From assembly GCA_021018995.1 (NCBI GenBank), contig CM037590.1, positions 103,665,097 through 103,729,096 of the forward strand: DNA of 64,000 nt, read 5' to 3'. Origin of the DNA: Chloranthus sessilifolius (taxonomy: Eukaryota; Streptophyta; Magnoliopsida; Chloranthales; Chloranthaceae). Below are positions 24,493 to 35,823 of the stretch, one piece after another. The first letter of the stretch is position 1. Every line of letters starts with the position of its first letter. The position numbers and the translations under genes are program-made. The notes beneath the pieces are model-generated. The model saw only the letters and a list, made by a program, of their open reading frames with translations. It had not been told where the DNA came from and searched no databases.

Positions 24493-25870
24493 ATGTCGTT
24501 GTCTCCCGAAGAAAGAAAAAGCATGATTGATTTCCTTCGATCATACAAAAATATTTTCACATGGTCATACATGGATATGCCTGGTTTGGACACCGATTTG
24601 ATCGAGCATGAGTTGTCGTTGTATCCAGATGCTAAGCCTGTCAAGCAAAAGTTGAGGCGTCTCAAGCCAGAGTGGATGTTGAAAATAAAGGATGAGGTCA
24701 TCAAGCAGTACAACATCGATTTCCTTATGGTCGCTAAATATCAGCAGTGGTTAGCCAACATCATGCTAGTGCCAAAGAAAGATGGAATGGTTCGCATGTG
24801 CAAAGACTTCATAAATCTTAATAAGGCGAGCCCACAAGATGACTCCCCTTTGTCACACATTGCCATCTTAGTCGATAACACTGCTCGGCATGGGATGCTC
24901 TCATTCATGGAAGGATTCTTTAGTTACAATCAGATCAAAATGGCGGATCGAGAGAAGACAACATTTATCACTCCATGGGGCACTTTCTACTACCGAGTCA
25001 TGTCATTTGGGTTAAAGAATGTTGGGGAAACATATCAAAGGGTCATGGTAGCACTGTTTCACGACATGATATACCGAGAAATCGAGATGTACATCGAAGA
25101 CATGATAGCCAAGTCTCAGGAGAGAGGTGGTCATCTGGTAAACCTCCAAAAACAGTTTGAAGGAATGAGAAAATATAGATTGCGACTGAATCCTCAGAAA
25201 TACACATTCGGTGCCACGTCCGAAAAATTACTAAGTTTCATCATCAGCAGGAGAGGCATCGAGATTGACCCAATCAAAGTAAAAGCCATTGTCGAAATGC
25301 CTCCACCATCTACCGAGAAAGAGGCAAGAGGTTTCTTGGGCAGAATACAGTATATTAGTCGGTTCATTACACAGTTAACTCTTATTTGCACACCGATCTT
25401 CAAGCTGCTAAGGAAAGATTCGCCCGTCAAGTGGAACGACGATTATCAGGCAGCATTTGATAAAATCAAGGGTTATCTTCTCAACCCTCCCGATTTGGTA
25501 CCACCAATACTTGGGAGACCGCTCTTAATGTACCTGTCCATGACGGAATTCTTGATGGGATGTATCCTAGGGCAGCATGATGAGACAGGAAGAAGAGAGC
25601 AGGTCATCTACTACCTGAGCAAGAAATTCACTGATTACAAGACTCGTTATTCTCATATGGGGAAAGCATGTCTGGCTCTCGTATGAGCTACACAGAGGCT
25701 TTGTCACTACTTGTTATCTCAGGAAGTTCTCCTCCTAGCTTGAATGGATCCCTTGAAATACTTATTTCAAAAGTCGCCTCTCACTGGCCGAACTGTATGC
25801 TGGCAACTCCTTCTATCAAAGTTTGACATCACATATGTTACGCAGAAATTAATCCAAGGGGCAAGCACTT
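24493..25870 (+). pseudogene. Reverse transcriptase and RNase H of the Tat/Ogre-like element
   Basis: A 397-codon open stretch (24493-25686) carries plant Ty3/gypsy RT motifs: WLANIMLVPKKDGMVRMC near 24750, a TTFITPWGTFYYRVMSFGLK stretch at 24958-25017, LNPQKYTFGA near 25190, then FLGRIQYISRFI and LLRKDSPVKWNDD in the connection, and IYYLSKKFTDYKTRY at the start of RNase H. Of all parts of the element this one is the best preserved. Overall the polyprotein is broken and inactive. Confidence 0.85.
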
Positions 25871-25984
25871 GTCGATTATCTCGCTGAGAATCCCTTACCA
25901 GATTATGAGCCTTTGAGAACTGAATTTTCCGATGAAGACATCTTCTTCATGACAAAAGATGACACAAAGGAAACAAAACAGTCC

Positions 25985-26400
25985 TGGGTAATGCACTTTG
26001 ATGGGGCAATGAATGTTGAAGGTTAAGGCATCGGCGTTGTTCTAATCTCACCAAAAGGGTCTGGCATACCGGTCTCCATCAAACTCAATTTCCCCTGCAC
26101 CAATAACATGGCCGAATACGAAGCCTGCTTAGCTAGTTTACTAGCAGCTCTGGACCTAAACGTTACTCATCTCAAGGTATTTAGCGACTCATAACTGATC
26201 ATATGCTAAACCAATGGAGATTGGAAAACAAAGGATGAAAAGTTAATCCCATACCATGAGCTCCTCGAAGATCTGATAGCATGCTTCGATCATGTTACCT
26301 TCTCCTATGTTTCACAAGCGAGAAATTGATTTGTCGATGCACTGGCAACTTTAGCATCAATGATAGAAATTCCATATGGTGTCGAAAAGAAACCTATCAT
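25985..26400 (+). pseudogene. Additional (archaeal-type) RNase H
   Basis: Sequence beginning WVMHFDGAMNVEG near 25988 and containing SGIPVSIKLNFPCTNNMAEY (26059-26118), EACLASLLAALDLNV and LKVFSDS matches the second RNase H that marks the Tat/Ogre branch of Ty3/gypsy. It lies between the first RNase H and integrase. Confidence 0.8.
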
Positions 26401-26530
26401 GATCAGACAAAGAAATGAGCCGACTTTCTGCCTCCAGATCAAAAGATCCACAACGTTAGATTATGAGCCTCCATGGTTTTCAAATATCAAAAATATTCTC
26501 AAAACATAAGCATTCCCTGAAGGCACGCCC

Positions 26531-27747
26531 ATGACGGACAAGCGAACCATCCAACGTTTAGCGGTAAGTTACATCATCTGTGGTGAGGGCCTCTACAAGC
26601 GGTCATATAATAACATTTTGCTCAAGTGTCTAACCGAGAGCGAGGCAGCCAGCGTTGTAAAGGAGATACACGAAAGAGTATGCGGGGCCCACGTCAATAG
26701 GCACATGCTCGCCAAAAAGATCCTACAATAAGGGTATTCTTGGACTACCATGGAAACTGATTGTTGCAAGTCCGTTCAAAAGTGCTACAAATACTAAGAA
26801 CACTCCAGTCTGATACATGCTCCTGCTATAGATTTGTACAGCATGACCACTCCATGGCGATTTGCCACATAGGGCCTCGATGTCATCTGAAAAGTCTATC
26901 TTAAAGCTTCAAACGGGCATTAGTTCATCCTTATTGTTACTGAATACTTCACTAAATGGGCAGAGGTAGCATCTTACACAAGCATCGCGACCAGTCATGT
27001 GAAAAGTTCATCAAGAATAATATCATTTATCGATTCGGCATGCCCAAAGATATCATCACGGACAACAGCACCAATTTTGTGATCTAGTGCATCAGAACCT
27101 TATGCGAGCAATACAAGATCAAACATCATCTCTCGTCACCATATCGACCGCAAACCAATGGGGCCATAAAAGTTGCCAACAAGACAGTGGTTTGAATCCT
27201 TGAGAAAATGATCATCACATACCGGGACTGGAGTGAAATGCTACCTTTCATACTATGGGCCTATCGAACGTCGATCTGTATCGCTACAGGGGCAACACCG
27301 TTTTCCCTTGTGTATGGAATCAAGGCCGTGCTACCAGTTGAGGTTGAAGTGCCTTCACTCCGTATTCTCATTTAGTCTAATCTACCGAAAGCATAGAGGG
27401 AGAGATCCTATTTCGAACAGCTGAATTTGATCGATGAGAAAAGGGTCCTAGCCTTATATCACACCCGGGCCTTCCAGAGGAGGATCACACGTGCTTACAA
27501 CAAGCATGTTCGCATTCGAGATTTAAAGGTGTATGACACTGTACTCAAGAAAATCTTCTCATCTCTCCATGCCGATTTGAGAGGAAAATTCAAGCCCAAC
27601 TGGGAAGGACCTTACGTCATCGGAGAAGTTCTCCCGGGATACGCACTCTGCCTCGTACCATGGGCGGAGAACATTTTTTTGAGCCCATCAATACTGGATA
27701 CGTGCAACGATTCTACTCATAGTCTCTCGCGGCAAAGTAAGTATTGA
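26531..27747 (+). pseudogene. Integrase of the Tat/Ogre-like element
   Basis: Parts seen: a zinc-binding region (26531-26731, with VVKEIHERVCGAHVNRHMLA), the catalytic core (about 26900-27350, starting near TEYFTKWAEV) and a C-terminal domain (27427-27747, with FKPNWEGPYVIGEVLPGYAL). No chromodomain follows, as expected for Tat. Broken. Confidence 0.8.
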
Positions 27748-28253
27748 TAAGATGAATACGTGACTACTTAAGGACCCCATAAAAGAGGCCATCATTTCAA
27801 AGTCAAGTAGCCAAAAAGCGTCTCTGAATGCTCATACCCTTCGTTACAGCCGTTGAGCCATTAGCCTTTCTTTCATAAACCCCTCCCCAGAAAAAGAGTA
27901 TATACCTAACAAAAAGAAAAAGAAAAAGAAGAAAAAAAGGTACCATCAAAATCCAAAAAAAATTATAAAAGTAAAATCCTAAAAAGAGGATGTCTTAAAA
28001 AAGTAAAAAGAAAAATAGAAAGGAAGAGAGAGAGAAATTATGGGTCATGTACAGTAAAAATCTCTCAAGGAAGAAGTGTATTACGGTAGTTGGAACCCAA
28101 TCAAGAAAAACCTTTAACCCCAAGAATACCTTCAAAATTCCTTACCTATCCCTTCTGACCCATGACTATGATACATCCCTGAAGAAAGCTCTCTTTAGGG
28201 TCTACAAGCAATCACAGTATTCGCTGAGTCAGTACAAGCCGAGCTGATAGACA
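27748..28253 (+). other. 3' non-coding region of the Tat/Ogre-like element, first part
   Basis: A-rich sequence after the integrase end, with no further protein domain. It runs up to the start of the nested TRIM-like element. Confidence 0.5.
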
Positions 28254-29185
28254 TGTGATGGGGTCAACACTCAAGCTTGAAGCATGGTGCTTGGGGTATG
28301 CGATGTGGTGCCAGAAAATGCACTTGACATCTTGGTGCCGGGACGACACGACATGTGGTGCCAGGAGGGCACGCGACATGGGGCCAAGCGGGCCTGGCGA
28401 TGTGGTTGCACTGAGAGGACGCGACACGGTCGCATGGGGGCTAGCGATGCAAAGGCATTGCGGTATGTCAAACCAATGGGTTTGAGATTCTCCTGCCATT
28501 CTGACCAAATGACTATTTTACCCTTCTATGTGGGAGAGGAGCCGGAGAGTTACCTTCCACTCACACGGGGCCTTGTATTGTCAAAGGGGCGCAAGTGTCT
28601 CCTAGGCCTGAAAGGGTGGGCCTAGGATGTCGATGCAGTGATACCGTGTGGCACCTAATGTGAGGTTGAAGTATGGCCCCGATCTATGCATCGCGGTGTA
28701 TATGGCTGGACAACCTTGCGAGAGCAATTGAGCGTTGTGTGGGACTCAATTAAATACGACAGCATGAGTAGGCACCCGACTGTGGGCTTGATTCAGTATG
28801 TAAGCAAAGCATGATGGCATGGGGAGCTGTATACCAATTCTGCTGCGAAGCGAGGTACTAGTGCAGTGCACAGGGTGAAGCTTGAGCATGCCAAGTATGA
28901 AACTATGGTGCAAGCGATCGTGTCGTAAGGGGCACTATATATTGGGTGGTAGGCCGCGAAACAGAGATAACCATGAGGGGCAGTTCCCGTCCTCTAGGCG
29001 GGTGGTATCAGAACTGATGAGAAGATTGGTTGGCCTCATTTCATATGGTAGCGAAGCACCGTGCGGGGGTTGATGGTGCGTCGAAGGACGCCCCGACGAC
29101 CGTTGGTATCAGAGATGATTGACTTAGCGCAGCGGGCGTTAGGTGCCGCATGGGCTCACACTGCTGGAAGAGTGACCCCTTGATA
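28254..29185 (+). repeat. 5' LTR of the TRIM-like element
   Basis: GC-rich. It contains a repeated GTGGTGCCAGRAGGGCACG unit whose GTGCC and GGCAC halves are inverted, and two extra primer-site-like motifs inside the LTR (TGGTATCAGAACTGATG near 29007 and TGGTATCAGAGATG near 29104). Confidence 0.82.
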
Positions 29186-29481
29186 TTTGGTATCAAAGTC
29201 ATGTTCGATCCAGAAGGGATGATACTATTGAGCAATTGGTGCTAGCAGGGGCACGCGATATGGTGCCAAGAGGGCACGCGACATCCCCAAGCTAGTTAAT
29301 ATGTGAGGGCCTTATGACGGCGAAACCAAGGTAACCCGGCAGGGGTGATGTTGGGGAGCTAGTGGGAAGTATAGACCTAAGAACTATATATGAGATGCTA
29401 GCAGGCTGGGAGGAGTTGGCGGGGTCAGTTCACTGTGATAATGTGTCAATGAGGATATTGACATTATGGAGTGGTGGAGGA

Positions 29482-30411
29482 TGTGATGGGGTCAACACTC
29501 AAGCTTAAAGCATGGTGTCTAGGGCACGCAATGTGGTGCCAAGAAAGGCACGTGACATCTTGGTGTCGGGACGATACGACATGTGGTGCCAGAAGGGCAC
29601 GTGACATGGAGCCAAGAGGGCCTGGCGATGTGGTCGCGCTGCGAGGACGCGACACAGTAGCATGAGGGCTAGCGATGCGAAGGCATTACAGTATGCTAAA
29701 CCAAGGGATTTGAGGTTCTCCTGTCATTCTGGCTGAATGACTGTTTTATCCTTCTACGTGGGAGAGGAGCTAGAGAGTTACCTTCCACCCACACGAGGCC
29801 TTGCGTTGCCAGAGGGGCGCAAGTGTCTCCTAGGCCTAAAAGGATGGGTCTAGGACGTCGACACAGCGATGCCGTGTAGCACACAATGCGAGGTTGAAGT
29901 ATGGCCTTGGACTACGCGTCGCGGTGTATATGGCTGGGTAACCTCGTGAGAGCAATTAAGCACTGCGTGGGACTCCGTTGAGCAAGACAACATGAGTAGA
30001 CACCCGACTGTGGGTTTGGTTTGGTATGCGAGCAAGACATGATGGCATGGGGAGCTGCATGTCAATTCTGTTGTGAAGCGAGGTACTAGTGCAATGCACA
30101 GGGTGAAGCTTGAGCAAGCCTAGTATGGAATAGTGGTGCAAGCGAGCATGTCGTAAGGGACACGATACATTGGGTGGTAGGCCGTAAAACAGAGATAACC
30201 ACGAGGGGGAGTTCCCGTCCTCTAGGCGGGTGGTATCAGAGCTGATGAGAAGATTAGTTGGCCTCGTTGCATGCAGTAGCGAAGTACCGTGCGGGTTGAT
30301 GGTGCGTCGAAGGATGCCCTCGCGACTGTTGGGATCAGAGATGGCTGACTTTGCGTAGCGGGCGTTAGATGTTACACGGGCTGACACTGCTGGAAGAGTG
30401 ACCCCGTGACA
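29482..30411 (+). repeat. 3' LTR of the TRIM-like element
   Basis: Aligns with 28254-29185 from end to end. A primer-site-like TGGTATCAGAGCTGATG is also present near 30232. Open frames on both strands in both LTRs are shadows of the GC-rich sequence. Confidence 0.82.
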
Positions 30412-32600
30412 AACAGTAGAAGAACTCCATCCAGTTGGCTATGACGAAATCGATGTCCATGTTGTGGCCTTTGAAATGATCTTAAAATGAAAGAAAAATA
30501 AATAAATAAAATAAAAATATACAAGCTTAAAGCAAAATGGACATGATGAAAACTCGAAAGGGTACTACGGATAAAAAGAGCAAGCTTGTGTGGACCAGGT
30601 GAAAATCTGAAAAGGCACTTGGGGTAAAAATGTAATTCCTATGGACGTAGTGAAACCTGAAAGGCCACTACGACTAAAAAAGAGGGTAATAACGGGCATA
30701 GCGAAAACCCATCTTGGGCGCTATGAGTAAAAAAGGCTAAAAAGAGAGAAGAAAAAGAAAGGAAAATCATCAATTACTCCTTTGATTACATTTCTAGGTT
30801 TTCTAGTTGTCTTTGAGTCGCTTATGTTAGATCAAATCGGGTCCTAATCAGGTATATCTTCACAACCGCACCGTCAAACGCATGACCCAAGGTAAGGATA
30901 AAAGGTTAATTTAATCCAAAGGAATGGATGTTTCGGCCATGGTAAAAATTTTGAACCTCACTGAGGTCCGACTGCATGAACAGGTTCGACTATGCTCAAA
31001 ATGGGACCCGTTACCTCTTCTAACTGTTAAGGTATCAAACAAAAAAAAAAAAAGGAAAGAAAGAAAAGAAAAAGAAAAAGAGAAAGAAAAATACAAAAAT
31101 ACAAAAAATATATATATTTCTACTCTTTTCCATATACATATTTACAACATCATACTTTCGTCTCCCACAAAAAGAGAAAAAGAAAAAAATTCAAAAAAAG
31201 AATCTAAAATAATGTGTTGCAAAAAAAATGTAGGTAAAAGTTTGCTTCCTCTTTTGTTTATTAGGATGCATATTTTTTATCTGTATAAACAAAGAAAAAA
31301 GGGGACTAACATTTTCTTGAGAATGTGCAAGACCATCCAAAGGCCCAAAGACTCGAATCAAGCAACCTCTCGAGTCGCCAAAGCATTTCATGTCAACAAC
31401 GGCTATGGACAGATCAAATGAAGCACTTCTCCACTCACGTTCGGTCTATTCAAAATAAAAAATTAAATAAGAAGCAAACATTTGAAAAAAAAAAAAAAGG
31501 ATACCGGTGGTTTTATTCTACTTTCTACGCACATGCGTGCTTCAATGTCGTAAAATATTAATATTTTTTTAGCAACACAGTTGTGCTAAATTAATGTCCT
31601 AAATCTAAGGTTCACCTTAGATCTTTGGATCCTACTTCAAAGTAGGAGCGACAGTGTCAATCTCAGTCCAAACAGTCAATGTTTCGATCAGTTTGATTCC
31701 ACCTCTAAATGAGATTACATATTGAACAACTATATTCAAATATAGATGCAGAAGGGATCTTTCTCGTGTTTATTCTCAATCGTAGGCTTAAAAACTTACA
31801 CAGTATCTCTATAAAGTGTACGCCATGCGTCTGGGTATATGTTAGATGGTCGTTATTCCTGTAAATGGTATCAGGACGGGATCTGAGTTCGAACTTCCAT
31901 CGCCTTACTTTTATCGCCCTAATGGGTCCATGTTTTTACATGATTGATCTGTATGTAAGATCGTCATCAAAAGTGGCACACATTCCTAAAAAGCATTACG
32001 ACATCAATATTCGTTCCGCTCGGGTAGTTGTGCTAAATTAACTTCAGAGTCAATGAGTTCGCTTAAACACTCCTAACCCTATCTCGTGTAGGGGCACTAG
32101 TGCCCAGTTAAAGTATGGCAATCAATGTTTCATGAGATTGGGTACAAGTAGGTTGAATCTTCGCGTCATTGCTTTATGCCAATCTTTAAGTATGGGTCGA
32201 TCACCCTCTCGCTCGCAGGACTATCTTGTAAAAAATGAAACTCAAACATCATGCACCATCAATCACGCCATCACAGTTTTTTCCAGTAATATAGCTAAGC
32301 GCTCGGGGACCGAAAATCTTGAGGAAGGGACGTTTTTCTAATATACTTGGCTTCCGCTACTCTCCTTTCGAGGAATAGACGTTTTCCCAACATACTGGAC
32401 TTCTGCTACTCTCCTTTTAAGGAACGGACTCTTTCCCAATCGTTTGGGCTTTCGCTACTTTGTACGTTTTTCTTTCTTTCGTTTTGATGTTTGAGGATTG
32501 CTTTGAAAGCGGTGGATCCAAGAGCGTGTGCCTTAGGCCTCTTCGGATGTCTCTTTCTTTGGCATATGATCATTAGTGATTGGATACCAAAGAAGGGTAT
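30412..32600 (+). other. 3' non-coding region of the Tat/Ogre-like element, second part
   Basis: A-rich (notably 31035-31210), with units GAAAACCTGAAAGG-CACTACG-TAAAA repeated around 30545-30740. A tandem of about 50 bases based on CTTTCGCTACTCTCCTTT (32346-32460) precedes the LTR. ACCAAAGAAGGG just before 32601 is the likely polypurine tract. No protein domain seen. Confidence 0.55.
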
Positions 32601-33782
32601 TGTAGACACCCAAATATAGCCTAAGGCACGATCGACACGTACTTCAAAGAAAGACATATACCTGAGCTTCCAAAAGCACTTCTCGAACTCTTAGGAGATA
32701 CCTCTAAACCCTTAGGATCCATCTCTAACCCTTAGAGAGCCCATTCAGGCCTATAGAACCCGACTTGAATCGATCGAGACAGCCCATGGAATGAGGCTGG
32801 CAAAGTTCACTTGAACATCTCCTAAATATGAGTCCTATACCATTATAAAGTAGAGGTTTCTAGTTTTCTAACGAGCCAAGAATCGCCTGATTCCAAGTTG
32901 TACGTCAAAAGTTATGATGATTTGAAAGTGATGTAAAAATGTTGAAAATTACACAAGAGTGCATAGTATGCACGCATGTGGAATTTTTCGGAAAATTGAC
33001 ACATGCGTGCATAGTATGCACGCATGCCTATTTTGGCTTTTGCTACAGAACCCGCCAACACGGGGGGTCAAATTCTTTGATTCTAAAGACTAGAAAATGT
33101 ACATGCATGCATAGTACGCACGCATGCACATTTTCTTGATTTTCGTGAAAAATGGTAGATTTTGACTTTGGGGTTTGACCTTTGGACCATCGCAGATGTT
33201 TTGGTGCATTTCTTTAGGACTATTTTAACCCTTTAGAACCTATGTATCACCCTTTTGCCATTTAAGTCATCAACCAATCATCCACCCTTGAATCCAATTC
33301 CCTTCTTTCCAAGCTCTAGAAAACCTAGAAAACTTTAGATTAGGGATTACCTATTTGTTAACCCCACTAGCTCTTAAGTACCCCTTTAATCACCCCTCCT
33401 TCTATAAATAGAGAGCCAACCCCCCTTGTTTAAGCATCGTTTGAAATTTCCACCTTGCCTCCCAAGCTCCAAGCTCATACCCCCTTAGTCCATCTCATAC
33501 CTTCATTTCCATCCCTTACCCTCTTAGCCATGGTAAGCTAAGACCACATCCTCACCTATCTTGCTATCAAAAGCTCTTTTGTGACGCATTCACCCGAAGG
33601 TCCAACCACCGCTATTACAAGGGCCCGGGAGCTCTGGCTCTCCCCTCTATTCCTCTACTTTTTTTATTTATTTTTCCTCTATCCTAGAATTTGGACTGTT
33701 ATGCCCCCGAAATTTCGGTATTTGTGGAGAGTCCAATAGGATCGTGGGGCCGTCGAGCAAGAGAAGTGTCGCTCACTTTTTC

Positions 33783-33848
<66 letters not shown>

Positions 33849-34095
33849 CTGGCCATAGTAGAGAACCGCTTATGAGCGGGTCGATCGGGCGCCTAAAACT
33901 TTCCCAATTGATAACCGAGGCCCCTACCCAACTGCCTTTGGCGTTAACTGGTAAATCGGAGTAATATTTTGCACTTCGGTGTTTATATGTCGATTTTAAG
34001 GTATCCTGCGATACCAAAAGCTCCGGGTGGTGACTCCATCTTTTTTTAAAATAATGCATCATCGCAACGGACTCGCGAGAGCCCACGGTTGCACA
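32601..34095 (+). mobile_element. 3' LTR of the Tat/Ogre-like element
   Basis: Starts TGTAGACACCCAAAT and ends CACGGTTGCACA. It carries three palindromes (32955-32977, 33003-33025, 33103-33125) at the same spacing as in the 5' LTR, TATAAA at 33413-33418 and a TA run at 33786-33844. It is followed by ACGTC and then by LINE sequence. Confidence 0.87.
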
Positions 34096-34261
34096 ACGTC
34101 AAATTTGACAGTCGTCTTACGTGCTTCTCTTCAGGCTCAAACAACGAGAATGGTGTTGATGGGTACAAAGTTCACGAAATATTTTTCCCTGGAGCTCCTC
34201 CACTGAAACAACAGCGTTTCAACCTCGGCACAATTCCTCCTTTCTCAACTCCCATCTCCAC

Positions 34262-34832
34262 TAGGGTTGTGCAAAAAACCAACCAAACTGACCAAATCGA
34301 CTGAAATTTCGGTTTTGTTTCGATTTTGGGACATATCGGTTCAGTTTCGGTTTCAAAAAATAGAAACCGATAGTTATGGGCTCGGTTTCGGTTTTAACAT
34401 TAAAAAATCGAAACCGAACCGATAAGAAACCGATAGTAGTGTATATATGGAATATAGTATGTCTATGTTTGAGTTTGATGGTGTGTGAAGCTTATTGTAG
34501 AAAGTCAACTGTTTCTGCTTTAGTTTGTTAGTCACCAAAAGTCTTATAATAAGTTGAATTATAGGAGTTTGCTAGGAGTTTGCAAAAACAGTTTATATAA
34601 ATCGGTTCGGTTTGTATAAATTTTGAAAACTCTAAGCCGAAACCGAAAAAATCGATTCGATTAAATGCTACAAATAAAAAAAAGTTTAAAAAATGAGGTT
34701 TAACTATTGGTTCGGTTTCGGTTTTGAACCTTATTGGTTCAGTTTCGGTTTCAAAAAATAGAAACCGATAGTTATCGGTTCGGTTTCAGTTTTGCATGAA
34801 AACCGACCCAAACATACCCGATAACACCCCTA
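34262..34832. mobile_element. hAT MITE with 8-bp target duplication, inside the LINE
   Basis: Ends TAGGGTTGTG...ACACCCCTA give short inverted repeats, flanked by ATCTCCAC (34254-34261) and ATCCCCAC (34833-34840), an 8-base duplication with one change, as expected for hAT. The interior is packed with TCGGTTTCGGTTT and its complement AAACCGAAACCGA, probably subterminal transposase-binding sites. 571 bp, non-coding. Confidence 0.82.
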
Positions 34833-35067
34833 ATCCCCACCTTGAAGACGATCCTTCCCGCAGTCACACTAGATATAATCATGGACATATCTGATCAAAG
34901 GGACGACCAATCTCTCAGAATCGGCTCCCTCAAGCTTTGAATTTCAAAACGGCTTCCCAACAAATGACTCGTGGACTTCCCCAGTTTTCACAAATCAGAA
35001 TAAGAATGAGTGCAGTTTCGTCGGAGATTCTTCGTATTCTCCCCCGCAACATATGTTAATAAAACTA

Positions 35068-35098
35068 ATCCCAATCCCAATCCCAATCCCAATCCCGA
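35068..35098. repeat. (AATCCC)n hexamer repeat
   Basis: About five tandem copies of AATCCC. It is not the plant telomere unit (CCCTAAA). Confidence 0.95.
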
Positions 35099-35823
35099 GA
35101 TTGATGCCGATGCCAATGCCGAAATTGTGGATAATACGACCAATGGGACACATTCTCTTATTCTGAACTGAGATGAAGCCCTGTTGCAGGTCGACACATT
35201 ACAGAACCTGGCCCATCCAACCTCACCACCCCTCCCAACCCAGTTGGGTTAAAATAACTAGAGCCCTACTCCTCCACCCCTTCAAATCTAATCATATCAG
35301 AGGCCTTCAGATCCCCCCTTCCACTTCGTTATATTCAGCTGCTTTACCAGTTATACCACCGGGTTTCCATCGTACTCTCGAGGGAGAATTTTTAGAAAAC
35401 GGCACCGATTCTTTCACTCCGACTATGAAAGGCGTTGAGTAGACTATTCCACCAGACGAAGAGAACAACGGAAGTGAAAGGAGCAACAGTTGGAAAGAAG
35501 ACTTGAATGAAGAGGACTTGGATTTCTTTTCCGGAGAAGGCTGCTTCGCATCGTCTGATGATGAAGCTATATCAAAATCATCTCCTCCCCAATCCACCTA
35601 TGGTTCTGATGCCGATCCAACCAGGAGATCCAATATTCCTACTGAATGCGATATGTTCCTGGTATTAGACAATGAGAAAATTGAATTCGATTACCTTACC
35701 ACGGTTAAGACAGATATTCGCAACAAGAAAACGACTGAACTTAAGAGACTCCAATGGTCTCCTCAATATTCCCATTAGCTTCCCCAAGTTTCTTCGTTTT
35801 TCCCATGACTCTTTTATCGTGCA

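Larger units (their letters stand above)
28254..30411 (+). mobile_element. TRIM-like non-autonomous LTR element nested in the 3' region
   Basis: Two direct repeats of about 930 bp (28254-29185 and 29482-30411) begin TGTGATGGGGTCA and end TGACCCCGTGACA (second copy), so the LTR ends are inverted copies. Directly after the first is TGGTATCAAAGTC (29188-29200), close to the initiator-Met tRNA primer site TGGTATCAGAGC. The internal region is only about 296 bp, has no coding capacity, and ends GAGTGGTGGAGGA as a weak polypurine tract. By eye the LTRs differ at roughly one base in seven. No target duplication was convincing. It depends on another element's proteins. Confidence 0.8.
16451..34095 (+). 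mobile_element. 17.6 kb Tat/Ogre-like LTR retrotransposon inserted in the LINE
   Basis: The borders are set by related LTRs (16451-18022 and 32601-34095), by five-base flanks ATGTC (16446-16450) and ACGTC (34096-34100) that look like a target duplication with one change, and by the LINE ORF1 reading that resumes after it. Order: LTR, primer site, long leader with repeats, proline-rich region and gag, protease, reverse transcriptase with RNase H, an additional RNase H, integrase, a 4.8 kb 3' region with a nested TRIM-like element, LTR. The extra RNase H and the long non-coding parts are typical of the Tat/Ogre branch. It is broken in many places. In a stretch compared by eye, the LTRs differ at roughly one base in eight, so it is old. 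Confidence 0.85.
34096..35780 (+). pseudogene. LINE ORF1, C-terminal part
   Basis: It continues the ORF1 reading (KFDSRLTCFSSGSNNENG, then PPFSTPIS up to the MITE at 34262). After the MITE come Ser-, Asp- and Pro-rich sequence and an acidic region (NEEDLDFFSGEGCFASSDD at 35503-35560). The tail of ORF1 in this LINE class is usually low-complexity. Stops and frame changes are frequent. A hexamer run (AATCCC)n lies at 35068-35098. Confidence 0.6.

Noticed and set aside
28255-29665. Open frames on both strands in the GC-rich block
   Set aside because: They fall inside the TRIM LTRs, overlap each other on opposite strands and show no domain.
30924-31421. 165-codon Lys-rich frame
   Set aside because: A-tract translation in the 3' non-coding region of the Tat-like element, with no domain.
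35068-35098. Possible interstitial telomere repeat
   Set aside because: The unit is AATCCC, not the plant telomere unit CCCTAAA; it is a short microsatellite in LINE ORF1.
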